Shown here piece by piece: positions 33,780 through 41,916 of a DNA stretch of 55,467 nt. Every line of letters begins with the position of its first letter. The first letter of the stretch is position 1. Made by a program: the position numbers and the translations under genes. This DNA comes from Thermoanaerobacterales bacterium (GTDB taxonomy: Bacteria; Actinomycetota; Acidimicrobiia; Acidimicrobiales; JACDCH01). The notes beneath the pieces were generated by a model that ran no database searches, was not told the DNA's origin, and saw only the letters and a program-made list of their open reading frames with translations. The stretch is from positions 1-55,467 of the forward strand of contig PKRH01000005.1 of NCBI GenBank assembly GCA_017577565.1, read 5' to 3'.

Positions 33780-34402
33780 GCCCCCGGCCCCCGGTAGCGG
33801 GCGACGGCGACCAGCGCGTCGTCGCCGGGGCTGGCGCAGCGCTCGAGGACGGTGGCCGCGATGCGGGCCACCGTCCCGGTCCCGGGCACCTGGTCGGGGA
33901 AGTCGCGGGTGATCCCGTCGGTGGCCATGACGACGAGGTCGCCGGGGACCAGCTCGACGACGGTGACCCGGACCGGCGGCAGGCGGTAGCCGACGACGCC
34001 GCCGTAGAGGACGGCGCTCGCCTCGCGCCGGAGCACGCCGGCCTCGGGCCGCAGCACGTGGGACTCGACGTTGCCGACGCCCACCCAGGTGAGCACGCCG
34101 GCGCAGGAGACGGTCGCCAGGCTCGCCGTCACCCCCCGGGTGCGGTGCAGGGCCGCGTGGGCGGTGGCGAGGAGCTCGTCGAGCGGCGCCCCGGCGTGGG
34201 CCGCCACGACCTCGCGGGCCCGGGCCGCGACCTCGGCGGCCTCGGCCCCGTGCCCGAGGCCGTCGATGACCGCCAGCAGCGCGCCGCCCGCGACCGGCCG
34301 GGCGAGGGCCAGGTCGCCCGAGACGTCCTCGCCCGGCAACGGCCGGCCGGCCCAGGCCCACTCGAGGCAGGGGGCCACCGTCGCCTCGACCGGCCCGCTC
34401 AC
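33776..34402 (-). CDS. rsbX: RsbX-like serine phosphatase (PP2C/SpoIIE)
   Basis: A 208-residue single-domain SpoIIE/PP2C protein, without a regulatory N-terminus: PLPGEDVSGD, AVIDGLGHG and VVMATDGITRDF are the metal-binding motifs. In the stressosome system the negative regulator RsbX dephosphorylates RsbS and RsbR to reset the complex. The GTG start overlaps the rsbT stop by 4 bases, and its own stop overlaps the rsbU start. Confidence 0.85.
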   Translation of the reverse strand: MSGPVEATVAPCLEWAWAGRPLPGEDVSGDLALARPVAGGALLAVIDGLGHGAEAAEVAARAREVVAAHAGAPLDELLATAHAALHRTRGVTASLATVSCAGVLTWVGVGNVESHVLRPEAGVLRREASAVLYGGVVGYRLPPVRVTVVELVPGDLVVMATDGITRDFPDQVPGTGTVARIAATVLERCASPGDDALVAVARYRGPGA

Positions 34403-34812
34403 GTCGACCGCCGCTTCCGCATGACGACCGTCGTGCCGACGCCGACCTCGGAGGTGATCTCGAAGGTGTCCATCAGGCGGCGGGCCCCGGGCAGGCCGAG
34501 GCCGAGCCCCCGGCCGGTCGAGTACCCGTCCTCCATGGCCCGCTCGACGTCGGGGATGCCCGGGCCCTCGTCGCGGGCGACGACCTCGACGGCCGTGTGC
34601 TCGCCCGTGCCCTCGTCGACGGGGCTGATGATGATCTCACCCCGGCCGGCGTGGGTGACGATGTTGCGGGCGACCTCGGAGATGGCGGTGGCGACGAGCG
34701 TGGCGTCGGTGTGCGAGCAGCCGATCTGGTCGGCCAGCTCGCGGCCCGAGCGGCGCGCCACGACGATGTCCGCGTCGGTCGAGATCACGATCCGGATCCG
34801 GCCGAGCGGCAT
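34399..34812 (-). CDS. rsbT: RsbT-like serine/threonine kinase of the stressosome
   Basis: A 137-residue GHKL kinase. N-box ISEVARNIVTHAGRGEI is intact with the Mg-binding Asn. G1 is VARDEGPGI and the lid GYSTGRGLGLGLPGARRLMD is typical of RsbT. It phosphorylates RsbS (and RsbR), then leaves the complex and activates RsbU. The ATG overlaps the rsbS stop by one base (TGATG order on the minus strand). Confidence 0.92.
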   Translation of the reverse strand: MPLGRIRIVISTDADIVVARRSGRELADQIGCSHTDATLVATAISEVARNIVTHAGRGEIIISPVDEGTGEHTAVEVVARDEGPGIPDVERAMEDGYSTGRGLGLGLPGARRLMDTFEITSEVGVGTTVVMRKRRST

Positions 34813-35168
34813 CAGCGCCCCGTCCTGGCGTCGAGGAAGGCCAGCCCCTCCTCCAGGTCGAGCGCCGTGTGGACGTCCTCGAAGGTGAGCCCCAGCTGCA
34901 CCATGGCGAACGCGACCTCGGGCTGCATGCCGACGACCACGGTGTCGGCCCCCCGCAGCAGCGTCATGTGGGCGATGTTCCGCAGCGAGCGGGCGGCGAA
35001 GCTGTCCATGACGTCCAGCGCCGTGATGTCGACGATGATCCCCCGCGACCGGTAGCGGCCGATCCGCTCCATGAGGTCGTCACGCAGCTGCTCGGCCTCG
35101 CTGTCGGTCATCGCCGACTGGATCGTGGCGATGAGGTAGTCACCCTGCTTCAGGATGGGGACGGCCAT
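34812..35168 (-). CDS. rsbS: RsbS-like stressosome scaffold protein (STAS)
   Basis: A 118-residue STAS protein that makes the stressosome core together with RsbR. VPILKQGDYLIATIQSAMTD is the family N-terminus, and VDITALDVMDSFAARSLRNI carries Ser56 in the phosphorylation loop, equivalent to Ser59 of the Bacillus protein. It binds RsbT until phosphorylated. It lies 5 bases after the rsbR stop. Confidence 0.93.
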   Translation of the reverse strand: MAVPILKQGDYLIATIQSAMTDSEAEQLRDDLMERIGRYRSRGIIVDITALDVMDSFAARSLRNIAHMTLLRGADTVVVGMQPEVAFAMVQLGLTFEDVHTALDLEEGLAFLDARTGR

Positions 35169-35173
35169 GCCGG

Positions 35174-36082
35174 TCAGCGCTGGTCGGCGGGCTGCGACCG
35201 GATGACCTCGTAGCCGAGGAGGCGCTCGGCCTCCTCGATGCCGCCCTGCAGGTCGCCGACCGCGTTGACCTTGGACAGGTCGACGCCCAGGGTGACCAGG
35301 GTCAGCGCGATCTCGGCCGACAGGCCCGTGATGATGACGTTGGCGCCCATGAGGCGGGAGGCGTCGACGGTCTGGACGAGGTGGTTGGCCACGGTCGAGT
35401 CGATCTCGGGCACGCCGGTGATGTCGATGACGACGACCTTGGCCCGGTTGGTGCGGATCGACCGCAGCAGCTGCTCGGTGAGCTGGCGGGCCCGCTGGCT
35501 GTCGAGCGCGCCGATGATCGGGAGGATGACCAGCCGCTCCCGCACCTGCAGCACCGGCGTCGACAGGTCGCGGATGGCCTCCTGCTGCTGGCGGATGACC
35601 CGCTCGCGCTCCTCGACGAAGCCGACCGCCACGGTGAGCGCGATGCGGTTGGCCGCCGGCTCGTACGCGTCGAGCACCCGCAGCAGCAGCTCGAAGTCGT
35701 GCTGGTACTTCTCGAACAGCGAGCGGGCGAGCACGTCCCGCAGCAGCAGGACGATGCCGAGCACCTCGTAGGTCTCGACACCCCGGGGGATGATGCGCTC
35801 GGAGAGGCTGCGGGCGTACTCCTCGAGGGCCTCGACGCTCCCCGTCTCCAGCGCCTCGACGTAGTTGTCGTAGACGCTGGTGGCCTCGTTGAAGACCTCG
35901 TCCGAGGTCATGGCGGTCAGCAGGCCGGCCTCGGTGATGCGCCGGGCCCACTCCTCCCGCAGCTGGGTCCGGCGCTCCCGCAGGTGCGCCACGAGCTCGG
36001 GCAGCAGGGTGCTGTCGCCTCCCGACGTCGTGCTCGCCACATCCGCGCCGGCGCGGGCCGCAGGCTCGCTGGACGTCCCCAT
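35174..36082 (-). CDS. rsbR: RsbR-like stressosome sensor (N-terminal globin-like and C-terminal STAS domains)
   Basis: A 302-residue protein. Residues 25-160 are the helical RsbR N-terminal domain (LPELVAHLRERRTQLREEWA, VYDNYVEALETGSVEALEEY). A linker helix (VEERERVIRQQQEAI) and RDLSTPVLQV lead to the STAS domain. Thr175 (LSTPV) and Ser229/Thr230 (PEIDSTVANHL) sit where the two regulatory threonines of Bacillus RsbR proteins lie. This is the only RsbR in the window. GGGAGG is 7 bases before the ATG. A GGGTAG sequence (36120-36125) lies 38 bases upstream but has no good -35. Confidence 0.92.
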   Translation of the reverse strand: MGTSSEPAARAGADVASTTSGGDSTLLPELVAHLRERRTQLREEWARRITEAGLLTAMTSDEVFNEATSVYDNYVEALETGSVEALEEYARSLSERIIPRGVETYEVLGIVLLLRDVLARSLFEKYQHDFELLLRVLDAYEPAANRIALTVAVGFVEERERVIRQQQEAIRDLSTPVLQVRERLVILPIIGALDSQRARQLTEQLLRSIRTNRAKVVVIDITGVPEIDSTVANHLVQTVDASRLMGANVIITGLSAEIALTLVTLGVDLSKVNAVGDLQGGIEEAERLLGYEVIRSQPADQR

Positions 36083-36188
36083 CGCGTGCCTCCCAGGTCG
36101 GGCCCGCCGGGGCGCCACCCTACCCGGTGCAGATGGGGTGCATGCCCGGCGGCCGCCGACCCCCCGGGACGGCCGCCGGGCACACGGC

Positions 36189-36389
36189 CTAGAGCATCGG
36201 CCGCCCGAGCCCGTTGACCGACTCGCCGATGACGCGCAGCAGCATCCAGGCGGCCACGGCGATCATGAGGAGCGCGACCGTGGCCTGCGTGACGGCCCGC
36301 ACGGCCCGGACGTACCGCGGCGGCCGGAGCGGCGCGACGATGGCCTCGAACGCGGCGTCCCAGTCGATGGCGCCTTCGTCACGGTCCAC
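36189..36389 (-). CDS. Small single-pass membrane protein
   Basis: A 66-residue protein with an acidic N-terminus (VDRDEGAIDWDAAFEAIVAP), a basic stretch (RYVRAVRAVTQ) and one hydrophobic helix (TVALLMIAVAAWMLLRVI), then a short C-terminus. The GTG start is chosen because GAGAGAGGGGGG lies upstream. No known family. It precedes rsbR on the same strand with a gap of 106 bases, so a link to the stress system is possible but not shown. Confidence 0.65.
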   Translation of the reverse strand: MDRDEGAIDWDAAFEAIVAPLRPPRYVRAVRAVTQATVALLMIAVAAWMLLRVIGESVNGLGRPML

Positions 36390-36424
36390 CGGTCCCCCCT
36401 CTCTCCGCTCGGCCGCTCGATCGC

Positions 36425-36438
36425 TGACGTCAACGTCA
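36425..36438. promoter_or_regulatory. Candidate operator, first of two before the phosphotransferase gene
   Basis: TGACGT-CA-ACGTCA, a perfect 6-2-6 inverted repeat between divergent genes at 36389 and 36512. Confidence 0.4.
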
Positions 36439-36439
36439 G

Positions 36440-36457
36440 GTGTGTCACGTGTCACAC
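36440..36457. promoter_or_regulatory. Candidate operator, second before the phosphotransferase gene
   Basis: GTGTG-T-CACGTG-T-CACAC, symmetric apart from one mismatched pair. It ends directly before a TAGCGC -10 (36458-36463), so a bound protein would block initiation. Confidence 0.45.
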
Positions 36458-36511
36458 TAGCGCACCGCACGCCGTCGTGCGTCCGTTCGTGCACCACCGG
36501 GGGAGGGGGAC

Positions 36512-37651
36512 ATGGGCGACGACCCGCAGGGATCGGTCCAGGAGGCACCGGAGATGCGCCGGTCGAGCCGCGACCACGCCGAGCTGCGGCGGCGCCTGAC
36601 CGCCTGGCTGGCCGACCGGCTCCCCGCCGGCTCCTCGCCCGAGGTCACCGGGCTCGAGCCGACCTCGGCCAACGGCATGTCGAGCGAGACCCTCCGGGTC
36701 GAGGTGACCTGGACCGAGGTGGGCGCGCCCCGCTCCCACCGCCTCGTCGTCCGGCTGGCGCCGTCGCCCGAGGACGTGCCCGTCTTCCCCCGCTACGACC
36801 TCCCGGCCCAGTTCACGACCATCCGCCTGGTCGGCGAGCTCACCCGGGTGCCGGTGCCGCCGGTGTGGTGGTGCGAGCCCGACCCCGGACCGCTGGGGGC
36901 GCCGTTCTTCGTCATGGGGTGCGTCGAGGGCCGGGTGCCGCCCGACGTCATGCCCTACAACTTCGGCGACAGCTGGCTCGCCCAGGCCTCGCCGGAGGAC
37001 CAGCGCCGGCTCCAGGACGCCACCGTCGCCGCCATCGCCGAGCTGCACGCCGTCGACCGCCCCAGCCACCGGTTCCCGCACCTCGTCACCGGCACCGGCG
37101 ACACGCCGCTGGCGCGCCGGCTGTCGGTCGTCGACGAGTGGTACCGGTTCGCCTCGGCCGGCGGCTTCCGGTCCGAGCTGATCGAGCGGGGCCTCGCCTG
37201 GCTGCACGACCACGTGCCGGCCGCGCCGTCCGGGCCCGTGCTGTGCTGGGGCGACGCGCGCATCGGCAACGTGATCTACGCCGGGTTCGAGCCGGCGGCG
37301 GTGCTCGACTGGGAGATGGCCACCCTCGGCCCCCGCGAGCTCGACGTGGCCTGGCTGATCTACGGCCACCGGGTCTTCGAGGACCTCGCCGCGTCGATGG
37401 GCCTGCCCGGCATGCCCCACTTCCTGCGGGCCGAGGACGTGGCGTCCACCTACGAGGCGCTGACCGGGCACGCGCCACGCGACCTGGCCTGGTACGGCAC
37501 GTTCGCCGCCGTGCAGTTCGGCATCGTGTTCCTGCGCACCGGCGCCCGGGCCGTCCGCTTCGGCGAGGCGCCGCCGCCGGACGACCCCGACGCGCTCCTC
37601 CACAACCGGGAGCCGCTCGAGCGCATGCTGGCCGGCACCTACTGGGGGTGA
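36512..37651 (+). CDS. Phosphotransferase family protein (APH/ACAD10-kinase-like)
   Basis: A 379-residue kinase-like protein. VLCWGDARIGNVIY is the catalytic loop (the usual His of HGDxxxxN is Trp, as is common in this subfamily, with the catalytic Asp and the Mg-binding Asn kept). VLDWEMATLGPRELD is the DFG-like metal motif. Relatives are often encoded with acyl-CoA dehydrogenases and phosphorylate small hydroxylated substrates. GGGGGAGGGGG precedes the ATG by a few bases. The 3' end overlaps the next start by 4 bases (GTGA), so the two are translationally coupled. Confidence 0.85.
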   Translation: MGDDPQGSVQEAPEMRRSSRDHAELRRRLTAWLADRLPAGSSPEVTGLEPTSANGMSSETLRVEVTWTEVGAPRSHRLVVRLAPSPEDVPVFPRYDLPAQFTTIRLVGELTRVPVPPVWWCEPDPGPLGAPFFVMGCVEGRVPPDVMPYNFGDSWLAQASPEDQRRLQDATVAAIAELHAVDRPSHRFPHLVTGTGDTPLARRLSVVDEWYRFASAGGFRSELIERGLAWLHDHVPAAPSGPVLCWGDARIGNVIYAGFEPAAVLDWEMATLGPRELDVAWLIYGHRVFEDLAASMGLPGMPHFLRAEDVASTYEALTGHAPRDLAWYGTFAAVQFGIVFLRTGARAVRFGEAPPPDDPDALLHNREPLERMLAGTYWG

Positions 37652-38772
37652 CGGCGGTGGGCGACCTGCACCCCGTCCCGCTCGACGAGTTCCCGATCCA
37701 CCAGGCGCCGCTCTCGCTGCGCCACGTCGCGACCAGCGACCGCAACTTCTACGACCGCTCGTACCTCAACGCCCACGACCGCACCGGCGACGTGTTCCTC
37801 GTCGCGGGCCACGGCGTCTACCCCAACCTCGGCGTCGCCGACGCGTTCGTCACGGTCCGCCGGGGCGACCGCCAGTGGGTCGTGAGGTGCTCCGACGCGC
37901 TCGGCGACGACCGCCTCACCCCCGCCGTCGGGCCCTTCCGCATCGAGGTCGTCGAGCCGCTCCGTCGCCTGCGGGTGGTCTGCGACACCGCCGACCGGGG
38001 CCTCGGGGTGGACCTCAGGTGGGAGGCGTCGTTCCCGGCGGTCATGGAGCCCCGCCACGTCATGCTCGCCGGGGCCCGGCCGATCATCGACGCGTCCCGG
38101 TTCGCCCAGGTCGGCACGTGGTCCGGGACGATCTGCGTGGAGGGCGAGGACCTCCCGGTCACGCCCGACCGCTGGGTCGGCACCCGCGACCGCTCCTGGG
38201 GCATCCGCCCCGTCGGCGAGGCCGAGCCGCCGGGCCGGCCGCCGGACGACCCCACGGCCGGGCTCTGGTGGCTCTACGTACCGCTGCGCTTCGAGCGCTT
38301 CGCGTTGGTCGTCGTCGTCCAGGAGCAGCCCGACGGGTACCGCACCCTCGACGACGCCGTGCGGGTGTGGCCCGACGGGCGGGTCGAGCAGCTCGGCTGG
38401 CCCGAGGTCGAGATCGGCTACCGGCCCGGCACCCGCCTGCCCGAGCGGGCCCGGCTGCGGCTCCGGGAGCGGGGCGGGCGCCCGCTCGACCTCGAGGTCA
38501 CCGCCCTCGGCCACATCGCCCTCCACGTCGGCGCCGGCTACGGCGGCGACCCCGACTGGGGCCACGGCCGGTGGCGGGGCCGGGGCTGGGTCGAGTGCGC
38601 CACCTACGACCTGCGCGACCCGGCCGTCGCCGCCCGGGTCCCCTTCGGCGTCGTCGACCACGTGGCCCGGGCGACGCTCGACGGCGAGGAGGGCTGGGGC
38701 CTCCTCGAGCACGGCACGATGGGCCGCCACGACCCCTCCGGCTTCGCCGACTGGGACGCGGTCGCACCCTGA
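37648..38772 (+). CDS. Unknown protein, lipocalin-like (CrtC/AttH-type) by motif
   Basis: A 374-residue soluble protein rich in beta strand. TRDRSWGIRPVGE and IHQAPLSLRHVATSDRNFYD resemble the strand motifs (D-x-SWG-x-R) of CrtC/AttH/Svf1-like two-domain lipocalin proteins. WGHGRWRGRGWVECATYDL and the C-terminal FGVVDHVARATLDGEEGWGL are conserved-looking. I infer binding of a hydrophobic ligand. It overlaps the kinase-like gene by 4 bases, so both probably act on one substrate, for example a lipid or alcohol. No signal peptide. GTG start. Confidence 0.6.
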   Translation: MTAVGDLHPVPLDEFPIHQAPLSLRHVATSDRNFYDRSYLNAHDRTGDVFLVAGHGVYPNLGVADAFVTVRRGDRQWVVRCSDALGDDRLTPAVGPFRIEVVEPLRRLRVVCDTADRGLGVDLRWEASFPAVMEPRHVMLAGARPIIDASRFAQVGTWSGTICVEGEDLPVTPDRWVGTRDRSWGIRPVGEAEPPGRPPDDPTAGLWWLYVPLRFERFALVVVVQEQPDGYRTLDDAVRVWPDGRVEQLGWPEVEIGYRPGTRLPERARLRLRERGGRPLDLEVTALGHIALHVGAGYGGDPDWGHGRWRGRGWVECATYDLRDPAVAARVPFGVVDHVARATLDGEEGWGLLEHGTMGRHDPSGFADWDAVAP

Positions 38773-38863
38773 GGGCCCTGTGGCCAGGGACGATGTGCGC
38801 CCGCCCGCGGCGCGCCTAGGGTCCCGCGGTCCGAAGGTCGGCGCGCACGTGCAGGGGGAACGG

Positions 38864-41419
38864 ATGGCCGAGGGAACGGGTCGAGACATCGCCGCGCTGG
38901 TGGCCCAGCTCACGCTCGACGAGAAGGCCGCGCTCACCGCCGGCGCCGACATGTGGCACACGGTGTCCGTCCCCCGGCTGGGCATCCCGGCCGTGCGGAT
39001 GACCGACGGCCCCAACGGCGCCCGGGGCACGCAGACCGGGCCGGCCGGCCCGGCGTCCGCCTGCCTGCCGTGCGGCGCCGCGCTCGGCGCCACCTGGGAC
39101 CCCGAGCTGGTGGAGCGGGTCGGCGAGGTCCTCGGCGCCGAGGCCCGGGCCAAGGGCGCGCGGGTGCTGCTCGCCCCCACCGTCAACATGCACCGCTCGC
39201 CGCTCGCCGGGCGCAACTTCGAGTGCCTGTCCGAGGACCCGCTGCTCGCCGGCCGCCTCGCCGCCGCCTACGTCCGGGGCGTGCAGTCCCGGGGCGTCGC
39301 CGCCACCGTCAAGCACCTGGTCGGCAACGAGGCCGAGCACCAGCGCTACACGATCAGCTCGGACGTCGACGAGCGGCCGCTGCGGGAGATCTACCTCGTG
39401 CCCTTCGAGCTGGCGGTGCGCGAGGGCGGGGCGCTCGGGATCATGACCAGCTACAACCGCCTCAACGGCCGGTGGTGCACCGAGCAGCCCGAGCTGCTGC
39501 GCGACATCCTGCGGGACGAGTGGGGCTTCGAGGGCTTCGTCGTCACCGACTGGTTCGCCGTCGCCGTCACCGAGGCGTCGGCCGGGGCCGGTGTCGACCT
39601 CGAGATGCCGGGTCCGGGCCGGGCCTTCGGCCCGGCGCTGGCCGCCGCCGTGCGCGACGGGCGGGTCGACGAGCGGCTGGTCGACGAGCAGGTCACCCGC
39701 CTGCTCACCGTCCTCGACCGCATCGGCGCGCTCGACGACGACGGCCCGGGCGACGAGGGCGGCGAGGACCGGCCGGAGCACCGGGCCGTCGCCCGGCGGG
39801 CCGCGGCCGAGTCGACGGTCCTGCTGGCCAACCGGGGCGTGCTGCCGCTGGAGCCGGCCCGGCTGCGGCGGGTCGCGGTCGTCGGGCCCAACGCCGCCGA
39901 CGCCCAGATCATGGGCGGCGGCTCGGCGGCGCTGCGCTCGCACCCCGCCACCGGCCCGGTCGAGGCCCTGCGGGAGGCGCTCGGGCCCGGCGTCGAGGTC
40001 GTGCACGAACCGGGGTGCGACAACCGGCGCCGCACGCCGGTGCTCGGCGGCCCCACGACCACCGCGCCGGAGGGCGGCCCCGGCTTCACCGTCGACTGGT
40101 TCGCCGGGCCCGACCTCGCCGGCGACCCCGTGCGCCGCACGCACACGCCCTCCGCCGAGATCTTCGGGCTCGAGCCGCCGGTGCCGGAGCTGTCGGACGC
40201 CGAGGGCTGGTCGTGCCGCGCCCACACGACGCTCACCCCGACGGTGTCGGGCACCCACACCTTCACGCTCACCCAGGCGGGCCGCGCCCGCCTGATCGTC
40301 GACGGGCGGCCGGTCATCGACGGCTTCGCCGAGCGGCTGCCCCGGGGCACCGCCTTCTTCGGTCTCGGCAGCGCCGAGGTGGCGGCCAACGTCGAGCTGA
40401 CCGCCGGGCGGCCGGTGGAGGTCACCGTCGAGCTGGCCACCGAGCGGCGGGGCGGCGCCGTGCGCATCGGCCACCGGGAGCCCGAGCCCGCCGACCTCCT
40501 GGACCGGGCCGTCGCGGCCGCGGCCGGCGCGGACGTCGCCGTGGTCGTCGTCGGCACGACCGGCGAGTGGGAGTCGGAGGGCGACGACCGCCCGGACATG
40601 GACCTGCCGGGCCGCCAGGACGAGCTGGTGCGCCGGGTGGCGGCGGCCAACCCGGCCACGGTCGTCGTCGTCAACGCGGCCTCGCCGGTCACGATGGACT
40701 GGGCCGACGAGGTGGGTGCCGTCCTGCAGGTCTGGTTCGGGGGGATGGAGATGGGCCCGGCCCTGGCCGACGTGCTGCTCGGCCGGGCCGAGCCCGCGGG
40801 CCGCCTCCCGTTCACCGTGCCGCTCCGGGTCGAGCACAACCCGACGGTCGGCAACTTCCCGGGCGAGAACGGGCACGTGCGCTACGGCGAGGGCCTGCTC
40901 GTCGGCTACCGCTGGTACGACACCCGCGAGCTCCCGGTGCGCTTCCCCTTCGGCCACGGCGGGTCGTACACGACGACGGCGCTCGGGGAGCCGGTGCTCG
41001 ACCGCACGACCTTCACCGCCGGCGCCGGCGAGCGGCTCACCGTCCGGGTCCCGGTCACCAACACCGGCGACCGGCGGGGCGCCGAGGTCGTCCAGTGCTA
41101 CGTCGCCCCCCGCGGCTCGCGCCTGTTCCGGCCCCGCCGCGAGCTCAAGGCCTTCGGCAAGGTGTGGCTCGACCCCGGCGAGACCGCCACGGTCGAGCTG
41201 ACGTTGGACGACCGGTCGTTCGCCTACTGGGACCCGACGATGCGCGACCGGGACGAGGTCGCCGCCAAGGCCGCCGCGGTGCCGATGGCCGGCGGTGGCC
41301 GGGGCCGGGGCCGCGAGCCCGGTTGGCGCGTCGACCCGGGCACCTACGAGCTGCACGTCGGCACCAGCGCCGCCGCCGTCGCCCACGTCGTGCCCGTCGA
41401 GGTCGTCGCCGGCGGTTAG
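38864..41419 (+). CDS. Glycoside hydrolase family 3 (beta-glucosidase-like) with a PA14 insert
   Basis: An 851-residue protein. The N-terminal (beta/alpha)8 domain has KHLVGNEAEHQR and the nucleophile Asp229 in GFVVTDWFA. The second domain (VAVVGPNAADAQIMGGGSAAL) holds the likely acid/base in TTGEWESEGDDR (Glu570 or Glu572). A PA14 carbohydrate-binding insert spans about residues 407-535 (GFTVDWFAGPDLAG, SGTHTFTLTQAGRARLIVDG). A fibronectin-III-like C-terminus (VRVPVTNTGDRRGAEVVQCY) ends it. No signal peptide, so probably cytoplasmic. Substrate may be beta-glucosides or other beta-linked sugars. ATG 38864 is chosen because of GGGGGAA upstream; TAGGGT is at 38817-38822. Confidence 0.92.
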   Translation: MAEGTGRDIAALVAQLTLDEKAALTAGADMWHTVSVPRLGIPAVRMTDGPNGARGTQTGPAGPASACLPCGAALGATWDPELVERVGEVLGAEARAKGARVLLAPTVNMHRSPLAGRNFECLSEDPLLAGRLAAAYVRGVQSRGVAATVKHLVGNEAEHQRYTISSDVDERPLREIYLVPFELAVREGGALGIMTSYNRLNGRWCTEQPELLRDILRDEWGFEGFVVTDWFAVAVTEASAGAGVDLEMPGPGRAFGPALAAAVRDGRVDERLVDEQVTRLLTVLDRIGALDDDGPGDEGGEDRPEHRAVARRAAAESTVLLANRGVLPLEPARLRRVAVVGPNAADAQIMGGGSAALRSHPATGPVEALREALGPGVEVVHEPGCDNRRRTPVLGGPTTTAPEGGPGFTVDWFAGPDLAGDPVRRTHTPSAEIFGLEPPVPELSDAEGWSCRAHTTLTPTVSGTHTFTLTQAGRARLIVDGRPVIDGFAERLPRGTAFFGLGSAEVAANVELTAGRPVEVTVELATERRGGAVRIGHREPEPADLLDRAVAAAAGADVAVVVVGTTGEWESEGDDRPDMDLPGRQDELVRRVAAANPATVVVVNAASPVTMDWADEVGAVLQVWFGGMEMGPALADVLLGRAEPAGRLPFTVPLRVEHNPTVGNFPGENGHVRYGEGLLVGYRWYDTRELPVRFPFGHGGSYTTTALGEPVLDRTTFTAGAGERLTVRVPVTNTGDRRGAEVVQCYVAPRGSRLFRPRRELKAFGKVWLDPGETATVELTLDDRSFAYWDPTMRDRDEVAAKAAAVPMAGGGRGRGREPGWRVDPGTYELHVGTSAAAVAHVVPVEVVAGG

Positions 41420-41471
41420 GCCCGCCCGGGCGGGGGAAGGCTCTCGCGGTCCGCGACCGGAAGGACCGCCG

Positions 41472-41636
41472 ATGAGCGACGCCCCCGACGAGCGCACGCA
41501 CGACGACGAGGCCCTCGACCCGGAGGCCGGCGAGGAGGCCGAGCGCGAGCGGGTCCTGCGGGAGACGGAGGCCGCCCGGCAGGACGCCGAGGAGGCGGTC
41601 CGGGAGGCGCGCCGCGAGGCCCGGGAGCGGCGCTGA
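41472..41636 (+). CDS. Small charged protein, helical
   Basis: A 54-residue protein: acidic first third (MSDAPDERTHDDEALDPEAG), then a charged helix (ERVLRETEAARQDAEEAVRE) ending in arginines, likely a coiled coil. GGAAGGAC lies 6-8 bases before the ATG. No family recognised. It follows the GH3 gene by 52 bases. Confidence 0.55.
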   Translation: MSDAPDERTHDDEALDPEAGEEAERERVLRETEAARQDAEEAVREARREARERR

Positions 41637-41672
41637 GCCGCACCCGCCGGGCAGCAGCGCGCGCGTACCCCT

Positions 41673-41697
41673 GTTTCCCGGCGGGGTCGCCGGGTTA
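41673..41697 (+). promoter_or_regulatory. SigB/SigF-type promoter of the acidic peptide-cupin-ferredoxin genes
   Basis: GTTT (41673-41676), a perfect -35, 15 bases, GGGTTA (41692-41697). Transcription would start about 30 bases before the ATG at 41733. The spacer contains the hairpin CCCGGCG-GGGT-CGCCGGG (41677-41694), which could instead serve as a terminator for the upstream genes. Confidence 0.5.
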
Positions 41698-41732
41698 GGT
41701 TTCTCGGGAACCACGAGCCGGAGGGAGCCGAC

Positions 41733-41912
41733 ATGGCTGACGTGATCACCGACCTCTCGGACGCCGACATCGCCACCGAGTGGCGGCACGAGAAGGCCAG
41801 CCAGACGACCGACGACGACGCGACCGACGCGACGGACCAGGCCGACGACGCCGACGCCGTCGACCCCGACGAGGGGCCCGCCGACTCGGACACCGACCAG
41901 ACGGACTCCTGA
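41733..41912 (+). CDS. 59-residue Asp-rich acidic peptide
   Basis: The frame reads MADVITDLSDADIATEWRHE and then an Asp/Thr/Ala-rich tail ending DQTDS. It contains 18 Asp in 59 residues, one each of Trp, Arg, His and Lys, and no Cys. GGAGGGAG precedes the ATG by 5-6 bases, a strong ribosome site, so it is a real gene. No known family. Just downstream lies a JmjC-type oxygenase in the +1 frame, then a ferredoxin-like gene. It may be a substrate peptide of the oxygenase, a charged stress protein, or the N-terminal part of the oxygenase if frameshifting occurs at TCC TGA (41908-41913). Confidence 0.75.
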   Translation: MADVITDLSDADIATEWRHEKASQTTDDDATDATDQADDADAVDPDEGPADSDTDQTDS

Positions 41913-41916
41913 GGCC

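Noticed and set aside
41677..41694. Hairpin CCCGGCG-N4-CGCCGGG as a terminator only
   Set aside because: It sits inside the spacer of a GTTT/GGGTTA promoter. Either role is possible, so it is mentioned in the promoter entry and not called separately.
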